DNA of 64,000 nt from contig WTXG01000002.1 of NCBI GenBank assembly GCA_022496185.1, positions 1 through 64,000 of the forward strand, given 5' to 3'. The notes beneath the pieces are model-generated. The model made no database searches and was not told the origin of the DNA. It saw only the letters and a program-made list of their open reading frames with translations. The translations under genes were made by a program, and so were the position numbers. Positions 1 to 10,941 of the stretch are shown here, in pieces. The stretch comes from Multifurca ochricompacta. Its lineage: Eukaryota; Basidiomycota; Agaricomycetes; Russulales; Russulaceae. Within the stretch, counting starts at the first letter, position 1, and each line of letters starts with the position of its first letter.

Positions 1-56
1 TTGCAGAGCTTTAGGTACAAATCGATCTACGATAGCCTTAAGGGCGGGACGTCCCT

Positions 57-1481
57 TCAGGCTGTTTGAAAACCCAAGTCCGTGCTCAATAGAGACTGAA
101 CCTCCTCTTCTTCCTCTGGGGAGATATCTTTAAGTAACGCAGCGATCTTCTCAGCTTTTGACTTCTTTAGTGCGGTTGGGGGTAAGGGTATGGACGTCAT
201 GGGGACCGCTGTAATCGACGCGGTTATAGGTGCAGTAGGGGTAGTCGTACTTGTGGCGACTCGGGGTTTCTTGTGTGGGCAATCACGCGAGAGATGGCCT
301 TTCTTCATACAATAGAAGCAAAGGCCCTCCCGTTTGCAGCGTTCTTTCTCATCGTCGGTGACGGCGCGTCGAATGATATCAATGTCCATCGCGTTCGGGT
401 CACGTTGTGGAGTTGATCGTGGGTTTTGACTAGTTTGGGGACGACGCCAGAATGGCGGGTCATTGTTTGATCGTGTGACTTTGCCGCGTAGTCCTTGGAT
501 AATGATAAAGTTCTTCTGTTGTGTCTGCGCCGCCTTCTGCCAGTCCGCAAGGGTCGTCGGGGAATGTCGTTGTACGCACTCTTTGGCTAGCTGACCTTGG
601 AGTCCTCTGGCGAAGATCCTAGTGGTACTGGGGTCGTCAGCATGAATACCGGCTCGTTGGATTAAAAGATTGAAGTTTGCAATAAAGTCATCAATTCGTC
701 CATCCTTCATACGGAGTTTTTGTACCGCATCGTAGGCTTGTTCTTTGACAGTGAAATCGAAGAAAGTATCAATAAAACGCTTCTCAATGATTGACCAGAC
801 ATTAGTGTTCCAGGGGATTACACTCTTGTCAACCTTAGCCTGGGCGAGAAAGTCAAGAGATAGGTTATAGAATGCTTGAATTTGCGGTCCTTCCAACTGT
901 TGAAGAAAATATAAGCTTCGTTTCATTTTGTCAATAGCAATCTCAGTTCTATCATTGAGCTCGAGGAAAGAGTTGAAAGCCCTAAGGAAATGTTCGGTCT
1001 TGTTACGGTCACCGTTGAACTTGAGGGGGAATGAACCTTCTAAACGGTCGTATCGTGGGGCAGCAGGAGTAGTGGGGCGAGGCGGTGGTACCAGTGGTGG
1101 AGGCGGTGGTGGAGCAGTCGTTGATGGAGGTGGGTAGGCAGTGACGCCGATGAAAGCTGTGGCGTACATAGAGTCAACAAGAATTCCTTGTGCTGGTTCA
1201 TTAGGGAGGCCCATTTCTGGGCGTGCTATTTTGATTGCAAGCCAAGTGTTGAACTCTTCAAAGAACGCGATCTCAAACCAGAGATCATACATTGTCTCGA
1301 CTGAGATGAGGTCTTCTCCAATCTTCGCGTAATAACCACTCCATGGAACACCTTCCTGTCGTATAGTGAGCCATCTGGTGTTGCCTCGTTCTTCCTGTGG
1401 AATGTTGTCTGTTGTTCGTGGTTTTAAGGTACAGGGGAGCTTGATATTTCCGGCTCCGGCAGCAGTTTCGGGTGTCGTCAT
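57..1481 (-). CDS. Retrotransposon Gag polyprotein with CCHC zinc knuckle
   Basis: This is a 474-residue uninterrupted frame starting 36 nt inside the LTR. A proline-rich stretch at about residues 115-145 precedes a retrotransposon gag/capsid-type domain at about 150-330, which opens near the motif GSFPLKFNGDRNKTEHFL. One zinc knuckle, C-F-Y-C-(x4)-G-H-(x4)-C, lies near residue 390 and would bind the element RNA. The C-terminus is Lys/Glu-rich and ends before position 57. A stop separates it from any pol frame, so pol would be a second frame outside the window. Role: packaging of element RNA and assembly of virus-like particles in the cytoplasm. The absence of frame breaks suggests recent activity. 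Confidence 0.85.
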   Translation of the reverse strand: MTTPETAAGAGNIKLPCTLKPRTTDNIPQEERGNTRWLTIRQEGVPWSGYYAKIGEDLISVETMYDLWFEIAFFEEFNTWLAIKIARPEMGLPNEPAQGILVDSMYATAFIGVTAYPPPSTTAPPPPPPLVPPPRPTTPAAPRYDRLEGSFPLKFNGDRNKTEHFLRAFNSFLELNDRTEIAIDKMKRSLYFLQQLEGPQIQAFYNLSLDFLAQAKVDKSVIPWNTNVWSIIEKRFIDTFFDFTVKEQAYDAVQKLRMKDGRIDDFIANFNLLIQRAGIHADDPSTTRIFARGLQGQLAKECVQRHSPTTLADWQKAAQTQQKNFIIIQGLRGKVTRSNNDPPFWRRPQTSQNPRSTPQRDPNAMDIDIIRRAVTDDEKERCKREGLCFYCMKKGHLSRDCPHKKPRVATSTTTPTAPITASITAVPMTSIPLPPTALKKSKAEKIAALLKDISPEEEEEVQSLLSTDLGFQTA

Positions 1482-1504
1482 TTTGTTGTTCTGTGTTATC
1501 TGTT

Positions 1505-1515
1505 AGTCTTAAGCT
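1505..1515 (-). promoter_or_regulatory. Primer-binding site, self-priming type
   Basis: On the minus strand the 11 bases AGCTTAAGACT start 2 nt after the LTR end. They are the exact reverse complement of AGTCTTAAGCT at 1650-1640 inside the LTR, which lies where the transcript should begin. No tRNA-type PBS starting with TGG is seen at the junction. This matches the Tf1/sushi arrangement in which the first 11 nt of the mRNA fold back as primer. The complementarity is seen directly; its use as primer is inferred. Confidence 0.6.
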
Positions 1516-1517
1516 AA

Positions 1518-1865
1518 TGTTACGCTTGTTAGCCTAGTCGTTCTGGAGTTCAATAGTTCAGGTGTTTAGACAATTGCAACACAACGTGTAGCAAAGAAAG
1601 ATAGCTTGGATTCCTGGGTCTATGGCTAATGAACACAAGAGCTTAAGACTGGGGTCTTTGAGCTGAGTCCTTATTGTATTTAAGCCTTCTGAAGCGATGT
1701 CATAGAAGAATGTAGTAGAATAAAAAGAGAAAATGTTGAGGGTATTGTCCGGTTGAGAATGAAGAAGAAGGGGCTCGAATATGAGCGAAGGAAAAGAAGC
1801 AAATGGATAATGTTATCATACATAAAATGATTATCGTAAGGGTTATCAGCCAGCTATTCGTAACA
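1518..1865 (-). repeat. 5' long terminal repeat (348 bp)
   Basis: Read on the minus strand the segment begins TGTTACG and ends CGTAACA, a perfect 7-bp terminal inverted repeat with the canonical TG/CA ends. It lies directly upstream of gag. It holds a TATA-like box (1683-1676), and a predicted transcript start about 33 nt beyond it at 1650. The second LTR is outside the window, so the boundaries are inferred from the inverted ends and their spacing to gag. Confidence 0.75.
1676..1683 (-). promoter_or_regulatory. LTR TATA-like box
   Basis: The minus-strand sequence TTAAATAC lies 33 nt before the predicted RNA 5' end at 1650. That is normal TATA-to-start spacing and defines the U3/R boundary of the LTR. 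Confidence 0.5.
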
Positions 1866-3137
1866 GTACCCGTCCTTCACCGTCAAATAGACGGCCGTCA
1901 CCGTCAAACGGACGGCGCGCAGCCCTAGTTCACATGGCCTATGTCAGCCTGGCTTCTTCAGGCTCAGCAACAGCTGGCTTACGGCTTTGCTGTGCACATC
2001 ACTACTCACACTAGTCATCTGTGGGAGAATTTCCTCGGCTCACATCTCACTTCTCAAACCCTAACCTTCCATCAGATTCGCGTTGCCTTGAAACAACACA
2101 AGAAGTCACCAAGTACATTCATATATTCATTCCCTCTTTCCTTCTTGCCAATGCACGCATGTGCCGTTCGCGTTTTAGCATTCTCAATGTCGACATTTCC
2201 TATCTACCAAAGTCATGGTCAATATATATGATTCTGTTGCGATTAGGTCCGCGTTCCATACTGAGCGATTTGAAACGATAAGGCTCAGTCACTATGTTGC
2301 AGATCGCCCCTTATTCTCAACGTAGGAAGTTTCACTTCTAGGTCCGCGGTGCATTTCAATGTGTCTGGCTGAAGCCGATTCCCATTCCTGGCTCTTCCTT
2401 TACTGCACAAGTCCACGGTTGCATGAGTCTAGCATTTGGTTTTCTAAGTACAAGCCCTCACAAGCCCCCACGTCTTAAGTAACATACACTTTTTTTTCCA
2501 TTACTTTTGATCACAGCACCTGCAGCAGGAGTACAGAATGATAGAGTACTGTGTCTCCAATACACTTCAACACCTCTGTCAATATATGTAGTTTTGAGCA
2601 GCAGCGAGTTAGATAAGCGCTACCTAGTTTAGTAGTGATAATTCAGTTTAGTTAAAATTAATAATATTATGTTTACCTAGTTTAGTAGCGATAACTGTGT
2701 GATGTAACGTGTCAACTAAGTAAGGTAAGAGATAAGATAAGTAATACTCACTTCAGTTTAGTTGGTCAAAACTGAAGTGACAACTACATGAAGGGATGTT
2801 CTTAAATACTAAAAGAGTGAGTAATCCTAGTTTTTAGAACAATACTATCTAAGTCCATTGTCCTACAGTCACAAGAGAGAATAAGGAGTGTTTGTGGATT
2901 GTCCTTTATCAATCAGTCAAAGCACGCCACAAGCGTGCATGGCGGTAATGCCACTCGGGTTGATCCGGTGGCTTTGGGTCGTTCTCAACAACATATTGTC
3001 CCCATCGAGGATTCTATTTATTAATTGCAAGCGAAGTACGAGAACCTCATGGGATCATTTATCTTGCGAGAGGCAGGGTTTATATCGGCCCCCAGCTCCA
3101 TTGAACGTTGCCCAGAGCCCTGGTTCCGAGTCCGCCA
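1866..3137. other. Intergenic region with short repeats, no gene seen
   Basis: AT-rich spacer between the LTR and the Atg22-like gene. Two copies of the motif ACCTAGTTTAGTAG(T/C)GATAA lie near 2622 and 2676, and a perfect 11-bp hairpin lies at 2749-2779. A short open frame at about 1941-2231 has no recognisable domain. The end of this stretch (about 2890-3137) is open in frame with the next gene and may be its 5' leader. Confidence 0.5.
2749..2779. repeat. 11-bp perfect inverted repeat (hairpin)
   Basis: The arms CACTTCAGTTT (2749-2759) and AAACTGAAGTG (2769-2779) are perfectly complementary with a 9-nt loop. There is no poly-T tract or gene end beside it, so a terminator role is not supported. 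It may be a transposon remnant. Confidence 0.5.
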
Positions 3138-5558
3138 TGTTGCCAACCCTAGGTAGAGACGACCCAATCCCTGTGCCCCCCGTTCTCGACAAGAAAGAAT
3201 ATACAATTCCCTCTGACGATGCGCAGATTAATGCCCCGTTGAGTTATGACGAGCCGGTTGTAACCCGCCGGGAGTTGTGGAGCTACTGTTGTACGTTCTG
3301 TACCCGTGTACCCCTTCAGTATCTCCGACAGTTCATTGGCAGTATATTTCAGCGGAAATAACGTGCGTTCCGCCTCTTGGTTTTATTATCAAACGAATAT
3401 TATTCTCAAATCAACATCTAGGGAATTGCTCAGGGCGAGTCCTCCATCCTTCATTCAGCTCCGTCGATCGGGTGATCACGATGACTTATAGGTTTCTCCT
3501 TGACACTTTTCCAAGCTCTCTCCACCGCTGCGGGGTATGACCCTGTCCGTGGACAAGGATCGTCCTGCTTAGGTGTTGGTGCGTCTGGGAAATGTGTTCT
3601 GCCCTGGGGAGGTGGCACGAAGGCGGTCAACTCTGTCGTCTTAATTGCCAATGGGGCCAGTTTTGCGGTAATTCGCATTCTCGCACGCTTCGGGTCTCAT
3701 TTTTCATAACCCATGATCTCAGATCATCACGATCATCCTCACGACGATTAGCCCGGCAGCCGACTATGGATCGTTCGGCAGGTGGTTACTTCTTGGTGTA
3801 ACCTTGATAAGTTTGGGTGCCCAATTCTCAGCCATGAGCCTGACGAGTAGGTCTGTGTATCTTGGGAATTTAGCTGATGCTAATGCAAGCAAAACAGGGC
3901 CAGGCCGGTGGGGAGCTTCAATGGCCATGTACATGACTATTTTCACAACGTATGGGGTCACATTGGCATTATACACTGCTATTTTTCCGCGACTTGCACG
4001 CCATACACGGTTTTCGCGTGACCTCAGGGAAAGGTACAACCGAGGGGAGATACCTGCAGAAGTATATGAAGAAGGGGAAAGCCTTGAAAGAACCAGAATT
4101 AGTAATACCATCACGGTGCGCATCGTCTTCGACACTCTCACCTCCTATCTTTCTGTGGGAGATAATATATTTTGGCAGGCAATGGCCTGCGTCGGAGGCA
4201 TTGTAATGCTGTTGCTGGACTTGTCTCTCTTACTTCCTCTTCAAGGTCACGCCGATGTTAATAACTATGTCATTGTCATGTGAGATCCCAACTTCCTGCT
4301 GTCGAGGTACTTGTTCATGTGCTTATCTCCAAGGGCGGCGGGATATTGGGTTTTGACTGGTACTTGGTGGTGTGAGTGTCCTCTTAACGTTTGATCTGTA
4401 TCGCTCACAATTATACTGGCTAGTTATTTACCAACAACCTCGGCCAGGGCCAAAATTACCGAAAGGAGAGAGGTATATTGCGATTGGCTGGAAGCGGGTT
4501 CGCCTTATATCTGTGGACTTTTACAGCTTATTTCATTTGTTGATTAGATTTGGCTTGCCTTGAAGCAGTACAAGAAACTACCATACACGTTTACCTACCT
4601 CTTCGCGTATTTCCTCCTTGCTGACGTGCGTATCATTCCGGGTCATTCTCAGGATGTTTGCATAGCTAACATGCCTAGTGGTCATGTCCAGGCTCTGAGC
4701 ACAACCAGCACCCTGGTATACATTTGCCAGAATGACCGCCTCAACTTCTCATTACTTGAGAATACATATCTCGGCATCACGCAATTATCCACTTCGTTTG
4801 CCAGTCAAATCGTATCTTGGTACGCACAGCGCTACTGGAAGATTGGACCAAAGAAGATTGTACGTATGATCATCACCGTTTCCCTTTGCTTGAATCACCG
4901 ATATGGATCGTTCATGACTAGTTCATTGTGGCAAGCATCGTGGCGACGTTAGTCCCGCTTTGGGGTATGATGGGCATCTGGACCGACAAGTTTGGGTGTG
5001 TCTCGTGTTCTGTTCAAGTTCTCTCTCTGAAGTAACAACTCGTGTCTCATGGCAAGATTTCATAATGTCTGGGAGTTCTGGATGTACGCCGTTGTGTTTG
5101 GATTTTTCCAAGCACTATACTACTCCTACTCCCAGACGATAATGGCAGAGCTCTCCCCACCTGGATTCGATTATATGGTGTGTGTAACCGAACCTATTCT
5201 TCTCACCCCTCCCCCCCTCTTGGCAGCACACTCACCCTATCAACCTTTCCATTTGCTGAATTGCGAAAAAATACAGTTCTTCGGCTTGTTCGGGCTTTCG
5301 AATCGCGCTTCCTCGATTATTGGACCGAATGTGATCCAGGCGATCATAGACAGAACGGGAAACACTTGGGATGGTTTCTCGTTCCTGTTTGGCCTTTGCG
5401 TTGCGGCCAATCTGATCATCTGGCTGGCCGTAGATGTGCCAAAGGGGCGACATGATGCATTGCGGTGGGCTGCAGGACAGCGGGGTACGGCGGATGGTAT
5501 ATATACACGTACAGGTGAAAAGAACGAGGCATCCGTGGAAGGCTCGGGGAAAAGTTAA
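3138..5558 (+). CDS. Atg22-like vacuolar MFS transporter, many introns
   Basis: Atg22-family proteins export amino acids from the vacuole after autophagic breakdown. Family motifs appear in order through about a dozen exons: VTRRELWSY (near 3268), LTLFQALSTAAGYDPVRG (3497), DYGSFGRWLLLGVTL (3762), RPGPKLPKGE (4441), LKQYKKLPYTFTYLFA (4563), ICQND (4717), VPLWGMMGIWTDKFG (4951) and FFGLFGLSNRASSIIGPNV (5276). The C-terminus is hydrophilic. Introns inferred by frame and splice signals include 3291-3342, 3363-3421 and 3435-3491; they leave two very small exons of 20 and 13 nt, and the last intron has a GC donor. No frame break was found from 3422 on. The start at 3138 is the first Met before the conserved N-terminus and is uncertain. 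Fungi carry several Atg22 paralogues, so an autophagy role is inferred. Confidence 0.85.
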
Positions 5559-5767
5559 ATGACGGATGCTGGAATGAGAGGCGCACTTTTTAAACTCAAA
5601 TTTGAATGGAATGACTGTACTGAGATTACATGCACGCATTCTTGAAATTTATGAGACATGCTCAATCATGAATGACGAATATGAATGCTAACAACATATT
5701 GAATAAATAACATATGATGACATCATAATGTAGACCTATAGTAAAAAAATATAAACCGACCGAACAC

Positions 5768-7241
5768 TCACATCTCACGCAGAGGGGCGGTGGCGGCAGC
5801 AACAGTCGTAGCAGTAGTAGCCAGCTTCCGCCGCTTGCGAACCTTGCCTTCAGCGTCCGTCATCGTCTTCTCATCCCCCGTCTCCTCTCCTCCGCGCACG
5901 CGGGAACGTGTCTCACTCCGCGAGCGCACCACAATCTCTACGGACTCCATCTTGGCCACGGAGCGAGGTTTGCGCCCACGGGGATTGGGAGAGTCAGGTG
6001 CCAAGGTGGCCGCTGCTCTGGAGGTGGGTCCGTGGGTACGGGCGCGGGAACGGGAACGGGTAGGGGTATTGGTAGTCTTGCTAGCGAGTGGCGACGCGGC
6101 ACTTCGGAGTTTTTCCGGTGAGCGTCGCTTCCGCGGTGCGACTGCAGATGTAGGGGCACTGGATGTTGTAGGCGCCGAAGCGTCTGCGGAAGCCTTTACG
6201 CTACCCGCCTTGTTACTCTCGGCGTCGCTTTCCTGAATGCGTGGGGCATGCACGCTTAGCGCCCGCGCCGGACTCGATGTCGTGGCAGTAGTGTCTGGTT
6301 TCGCGCGCGTCTTTCCTTTGTCCCTCTGCCCTCGCGGGGAAGTATTGTCGTGTGGAATTTCCACAACGCCGGTGTTTTCCTCGCCCTGGGAGATGCCATC
6401 GTCGTCGGCCATGTCTCCATCAGCAAGTGACAGACGTGGGCGCTTGGCGCGGCTACTTGAGCTTATCTTCTTTGCACTCGGGAGCTGAGAACGGATGTGA
6501 CGGCAGTTCAGCTGAAAGCATGACTCTAGCTTGTCATCTGCGAGTGTCGAATCGGCGCGGAATCGCGCACGTTTCCTGTCAGTCTATGGAGGAGGCTGTC
6601 AGAAACGCGTATAGTGTTTGGCGCCGGGGGGTGGAGAGGCTTACCGTGTGCATTCCTTCGTAGCACCATCCATCGGGTGGGCCAAGGTCACCCTCCCCTT
6701 CGACCGTCTTTCCGCAGCACCCGTAGAACGTCTCGTGTTCACTGTCGCCACGCCCGCTACGGCCGACCCACTCGACGTCAGCGCTGTCGTCGTCGTGCGG
6801 CATGTGGCAAGATCGGTCGCTGTTTTCGACTTCTGTGTAGTAGGCATGGCATCTCACGCAATGGAGGAGTGGTGGTGGGGTGAGGGTGGCAAAGAAGGAA
6901 GCAAGGGCGGGGAGGGTGTCCGGTGGTGCCGCGTGAATATGTGCGAGCACGTATGTGTGTAGGGTCTTTGGTGGGATGGAGGTGACAAGTGCATGTAAAG
7001 CTTCAGCTTCAGCGGTCGGTGGCATTACGGGTTTTGAAATGCTAGGAGTAGAGGATTTCGTCGAGTCCGTTGCGATACGCGCAGCCGGACCGAGCTCGTT
7101 GAATGCCACCTCCGCCTCGGAAGGGGAAGGGGTGCGAAGTTGTTGAGGTAAGTGAAGCACAGAGTCAACGATCATAGCATCTGGTTGAATATTTGATTCC
7201 TTCGCAGCTGGCTGCTGCTTGCGAGAGAAAAGCCCGAACAT
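5768..7241 (-). CDS. Cys/His-rich protein with basic Ser/Arg tail, unknown function
   Basis: Two exons. Exon 1 runs from the Met at 7241 (MFGLFSRKQQ) to 6647 with a GTAAGC donor. Exon 2 resumes in frame at about 6511 or 6487 and ends at 5768. Exon 1 holds a possible zinc-binding module: a CVRC pair, C-H (SCHMPH), CCGK and a final C-Y-E-G-M-H (about residues 125-195). Exon 2 is low-complexity, rich in Ser/Thr/Ala with several basic clusters (for example RKRRSPEK) that could act as nuclear localisation signals. I do not recognise a named family. A nuclear role is an inference from the tail only. An alternative upstream Met lies at 7325. Confidence 0.65.
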
Positions 7242-7508
7242 TGGGTTTGTGTTGTGAGATGATGGAAGATAAGACAAAGACGGTGGTGCGGGCGGCTCTG
7301 TGCTTTGTTTAAAGGGACGCTGCACTCAACGGCAGCTGTGCTCAGCACGCAGCACGCACATCAACTCATGTTCAACGTGAGGCTGACCTGCAACTTGATT
7401 CGATCACATTAAGCCATGCTTTCTGCATGCAGTCCTCGCGTTGGTAAGAAATAATAAATATAATGCAATGCAGGCAAGGAGGCAAGGATACAATATACCG
7501 CGTAACTC

Positions 7509-9389
7509 TTAAGAGTTACTCCCAAAGACAGAATGAACCATAATAATATATTTATCTCCAAAGATATCGTCGTCCTGTAAAAACGGATTGAGTCATTACA
7601 ACCTCGGGTCAGTAACTGACATCTACAAAAGCCCACCTCTATTTGCGCGGTCCACTCATCGTCCATGAGGAAAAAGTCGGACTTGAGTCCCGTTCTCTTG
7701 AGCTCATAGTACGGAAGACTCGACGTAATGTCATGCAGGAAAAAATGTCCCGCAGGGATAGTGCTGGGTGTGGTTACTGCCAGCCGCACGAGCGTCTTTT
7801 CTCCGTCCTTTCCGTTATCGCGCACGGCCACAACACGGCGGAGGCGTCCGGGATTGAAATCCAGCATGCGCAGCGCCGACCCTCCCACCTCCATGAACGC
7901 GCACCTCATCCCACACAGGGATTGACGGCCGAGGCCAATGTCTGGAGTGACCCAACGTGTCGACCGTGGGCCCCAGTCCTCCCATGACACAATAGCAGGT
8001 GGTCCCAAAGGAGCGCGGCCGATGTATCGATGTAACCAACTGGACATAGCACTGCGCGTCTCTTTGTTACCAACCTCCCTCCTGGGGCGATATCTCATAA
8101 TCACGTCAGCCAATGCACGGAGGGCATTGGGAAGGACATAGAAAAAGAATCCTTGGGAGTCTGAGAAGTACTTTTCTCTGCGGATGACGACGACGTAGAA
8201 GGATAAGACCGTGTCCGCAGGCGAGCTCCGGAACGGAAGGGCAGAGGGCCGCGGAACAGCCAAGGAACGAGGTGTACCCGAGGGTGCCCTCCTAAAACCA
8301 GTAAGCTCTGTATAAGTTCCACGGCGGACGGCGGGAAGTTTGAGGACGCAAAGGGTGCAGAGTGTGAAAGTATCGAGCCTGCCATTTCTCTCAATCTTAC
8401 ACAACTCGAGCGCCCAATCGCGTTTGCGCCCCAATACTAAGACGTCCTTTGATATGGATGTCAGAACCGGGAAATATGTACCCGCCTTGGCGCGCCGGCT
8501 CTATGAATGCTGTGAGGGTGGTAGCCCTCCTAGTTGTGAAAGGCTTACGCATAGTACACGACCCCGTACCCAATCGACAAGATAGAGCGTTTGATAACGG
8601 CGCAAGAACGATGATTCATGGGCAATGAGCACGACAAGGTTATCACCCAGAACCTCCATCTGTGTCCGGAAGGACATGTCATACTTTCCTTCAAACTCCA
8701 ATTGGATAGCAGGCGCAGAGGTGGATTGGTGATCCACGCCCGTTGTGAAGTGCATGAGACGAATTTCCATACGTCCTTTTCGGGCTTCGTGACTGAAATG
8801 AAATGAAGATACATGTCAGGGAGGGTCAGGCGGAGGCATGGATGTCCCATAAGAGGAAAGGACCATACGGTAACGTTAGAAAGGAGACGGCTACTAAATC
8901 TTGATCAACATCCAGCGCCCATCCTCTTATGCGGAAGTCGACTGCAAGCTGGATGCCTGTCCACTTGGGTGCCAACTGGTCCTTGTGATGGCCACGCTGA
9001 GAGTACAAATCCAGGTAGGACCAACCCCGCCTCTCTCCCTTGGGCATCGCGATGAGGTACCCAGACTGCAATAAGAACTCGCTGTAGCCCTCGTAGTAGG
9101 GCCTATGTGTGGTGTAGGATGCTGTATCCTTCCCTATGTCAAAAGTCAACCAAGCCTTCTCCCACCTCTTCAAGCTCTTAAGGAAATCCGAGCTCGAGAG
9201 ACCTGGGGGAGAAATATCCTCCAAGTGGTTTTTGAGGGTCCGTATTCGACATCGCAAAATTCCTGATTGTTTGATGACTGCGCGCAGTTGCCAACACGAG
9301 CGTTTACATGCGGTGATGTCGCGAAGAGGTAAGAAGGAGATGATGAGGACAAGTACTTCATCTGGCAGACGGAGGAGCTGAGTGCCCAT
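7509..9389 (-). CDS. F-box domain protein (Agaricomycete type)
   Basis: The N-terminus LRLPDEVLVLIISFLPLRD (residues 6-24) is an F-box, which docks Skp1 in SCF ubiquitin ligases. The remaining ~500 residues are a poorly conserved substrate-side region, seen in many mushroom F-box proteins, with the late motif SALRMLDFNP. Four exons are inferred: 9389-about 8826; about 8795-8545 (begins SHEARKGRMEIRL); about 8495-7640; and a last exon reading DDDIFGDKYIIMVHS that ends at the stop at 7509. The last junction skips an in-frame extension that would otherwise read to 7409. Substrate unknown. Start at 9389 because the F-box begins directly after it. Confidence 0.75.
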
Positions 9390-9666
9390 GTTGAGAGTTG
9401 GAAGGAAAGTAAAGCGTACTTAGGGTGCTTGGGTGTTTGGTGCAAGGCTGTGTACGGGTGAGAATCCCTGACAGTCGGAAGGTATATAAGCACGCGTGTG
9501 GAAGGTCCAAGTACTTGGGATTATTAGTGATGCCTAATTTTATTGTGTTGATGTTGATACCCAAGGGGGCTGAAGTTGGATTCGAGATATTGACATTGTC
9601 GTTGAGGAGAAACGCGCTAAAACAAAAATGTAATTGTATGCGCGCCGGTCCATGACCGGATGACCT

Positions 9667-10819
9667 ATGACCACGACCTCCGTATCCTCTGCAGTTCCAA
9701 CCCATGGAAATTACCACAACTATCATGGGTATACTTCATTAAATGTATGCCTGATCAAACATTAGACTAATATATTTTTTCAGGTATCTATGTCACCACC
9801 CAGGTGGACACGACTCCCGCCTTGCGCTCCTACCCCGCGAGCTTCTCCTTAATGCATGCGTCCTTGATGTCGGCTGCAACGAAGGTTGGGTGTCCTGCGA
9901 GATAGGCGCGCCTTTCATCCCCTTTCACACTGTATTCAAAAACTGACGCACTACATTGCCTAGCGCAGTCGTGTGGCGCCCGACGTGTTGTTGGCGTTGA
10001 CATTGACGACGCGCTCGTGCGTATGGCCTGGAGGCGCAGACGTGTTCTCTGGAGCCACCAGGGAGCCACTTCCGAACCATCACCCCCTTCTAGTGAATCT
10101 CGTTCCAAGCGTAAACGCGTGCATACCGCGCCCTCAATACCACAAGTCGATCACTTCCCGGCGTCTTGCCAACATATGTTCGGCCCTCTTCCGATCACAG
10201 ACACGGACATGCTCGATTCGGAGGCCATTGCATATACATTCCCACACAACATCACATTTCGCCGCGCTGACTGGGTTAATGAACGCATCCCGGAAGACGA
10301 CGCGGGTTACGACGTTATCGTTGCGTGAGCGTCTCACCACCTTATACATTATCTGTCCAGCAAGGGGACCGCTACCTGACAGCCGCTTTTTCCAGGTTCT
10401 CTGTATCTAAGTGGATTCATTTAAATGGTGGCGATGTTGGTTTGAGGCGCTTTTTTGAGCGTGTCTACGCAAGTTTAGTGCCTGGTGGTGCATTCATACT
10501 CGAAGCGCAACCCCGTGAGTCGTACACCAAGGCGCGCAAGCTCCACCCTGTCCGTAACGTTGCTTTCCTTCACCCTTCTTCCCAATTGATATATCTTTTC
10601 TCAATGCAGACGTTGCAGGAGAACGCACAGGCGTTGCAGATACAGCCCGAGGGTTTTGAAGTTATATTATGCTCCATGGGTTTTGATCCTGCACAGAGGC
10701 TTGGCGAGCCCGGCGAGGGCCGTGAGTATCCCTTCCACGGACCGGACCAACGACCAAATCATTGATCGAAATTTTTAGGCTTCCGTCGCCCAGTTGACCT
10801 ATATATCAAAAAAAGTTGA
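9667..10819 (+). CDS. Bin3/MePCE-type RNA 5'-phosphate methyltransferase
   Basis: Bin3-family enzymes use SAM to methylate the gamma-phosphate at the 5' end of small RNAs. The start ATG at 9667 leads to THGNYHNYHGY, the family N-terminal signature. After an intron (9729-9783) come HDSRLALLPRELLLN and the SAM motif VLDVGCNEGW (near 9860), then RRVVGVDIDDALV. The Bin3 core follows as SVSKWIHLNGGD, then FFERVYASLVPGGAFILE, and the C-terminus FRRPVDLYIK ends at 10819 after an intron at 10722-10778. The intron at 9906-9963 has a GC donor. A basic insert (SRSKRKR) lies between the SAM motif and the core. Fission yeast Bmc1, in the same family, works with telomerase and U6 RNAs, so a similar role is possible here. 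Frame clean throughout. Confidence 0.88.
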
Positions 10820-10941
10820 TGTTTCGAAGCACAGGTAGGTTTGTTTCTCAGGCTTTCTGGAATACCCTCTATATATCCCTCATTCTAGGATCGCCCATAC
10901 AATTGCCATATATGCGGAGACGCTCTATGGGGTGGTTATCG

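Larger units (their letters stand above)
1..1865 (-). mobile_element. Ty3/gypsy-type LTR retrotransposon, 5' part (cut by window edge)
   Basis: On the minus strand the order is LTR (1865-1518), a primer-binding site (1515-1505), then a gag reading frame (1481-57). The pol region and 3' LTR would lie left of position 1. The LTR has TG...CA ends, and gag carries a CCHC zinc knuckle, both typical of chromoviral Ty3/gypsy elements. The gag frame is open over its full length and the LTR promoter elements are intact, so the insertion looks young. The 3' LTR and the target-site duplication cannot be checked here. The family call rests on gag and LTR structure because no reverse transcriptase is in view. 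Confidence 0.85.

Noticed and set aside
928..1332. Plus-strand frames opposite gag
   Set aside because: Antisense shadows of the proline-rich and capsid parts of gag.
5790..6236. 148-codon plus-strand frame opposite the basic-tail protein
   Set aside because: Antisense shadow of a repetitive Ser/Arg-coding exon; composition explains the open frame.
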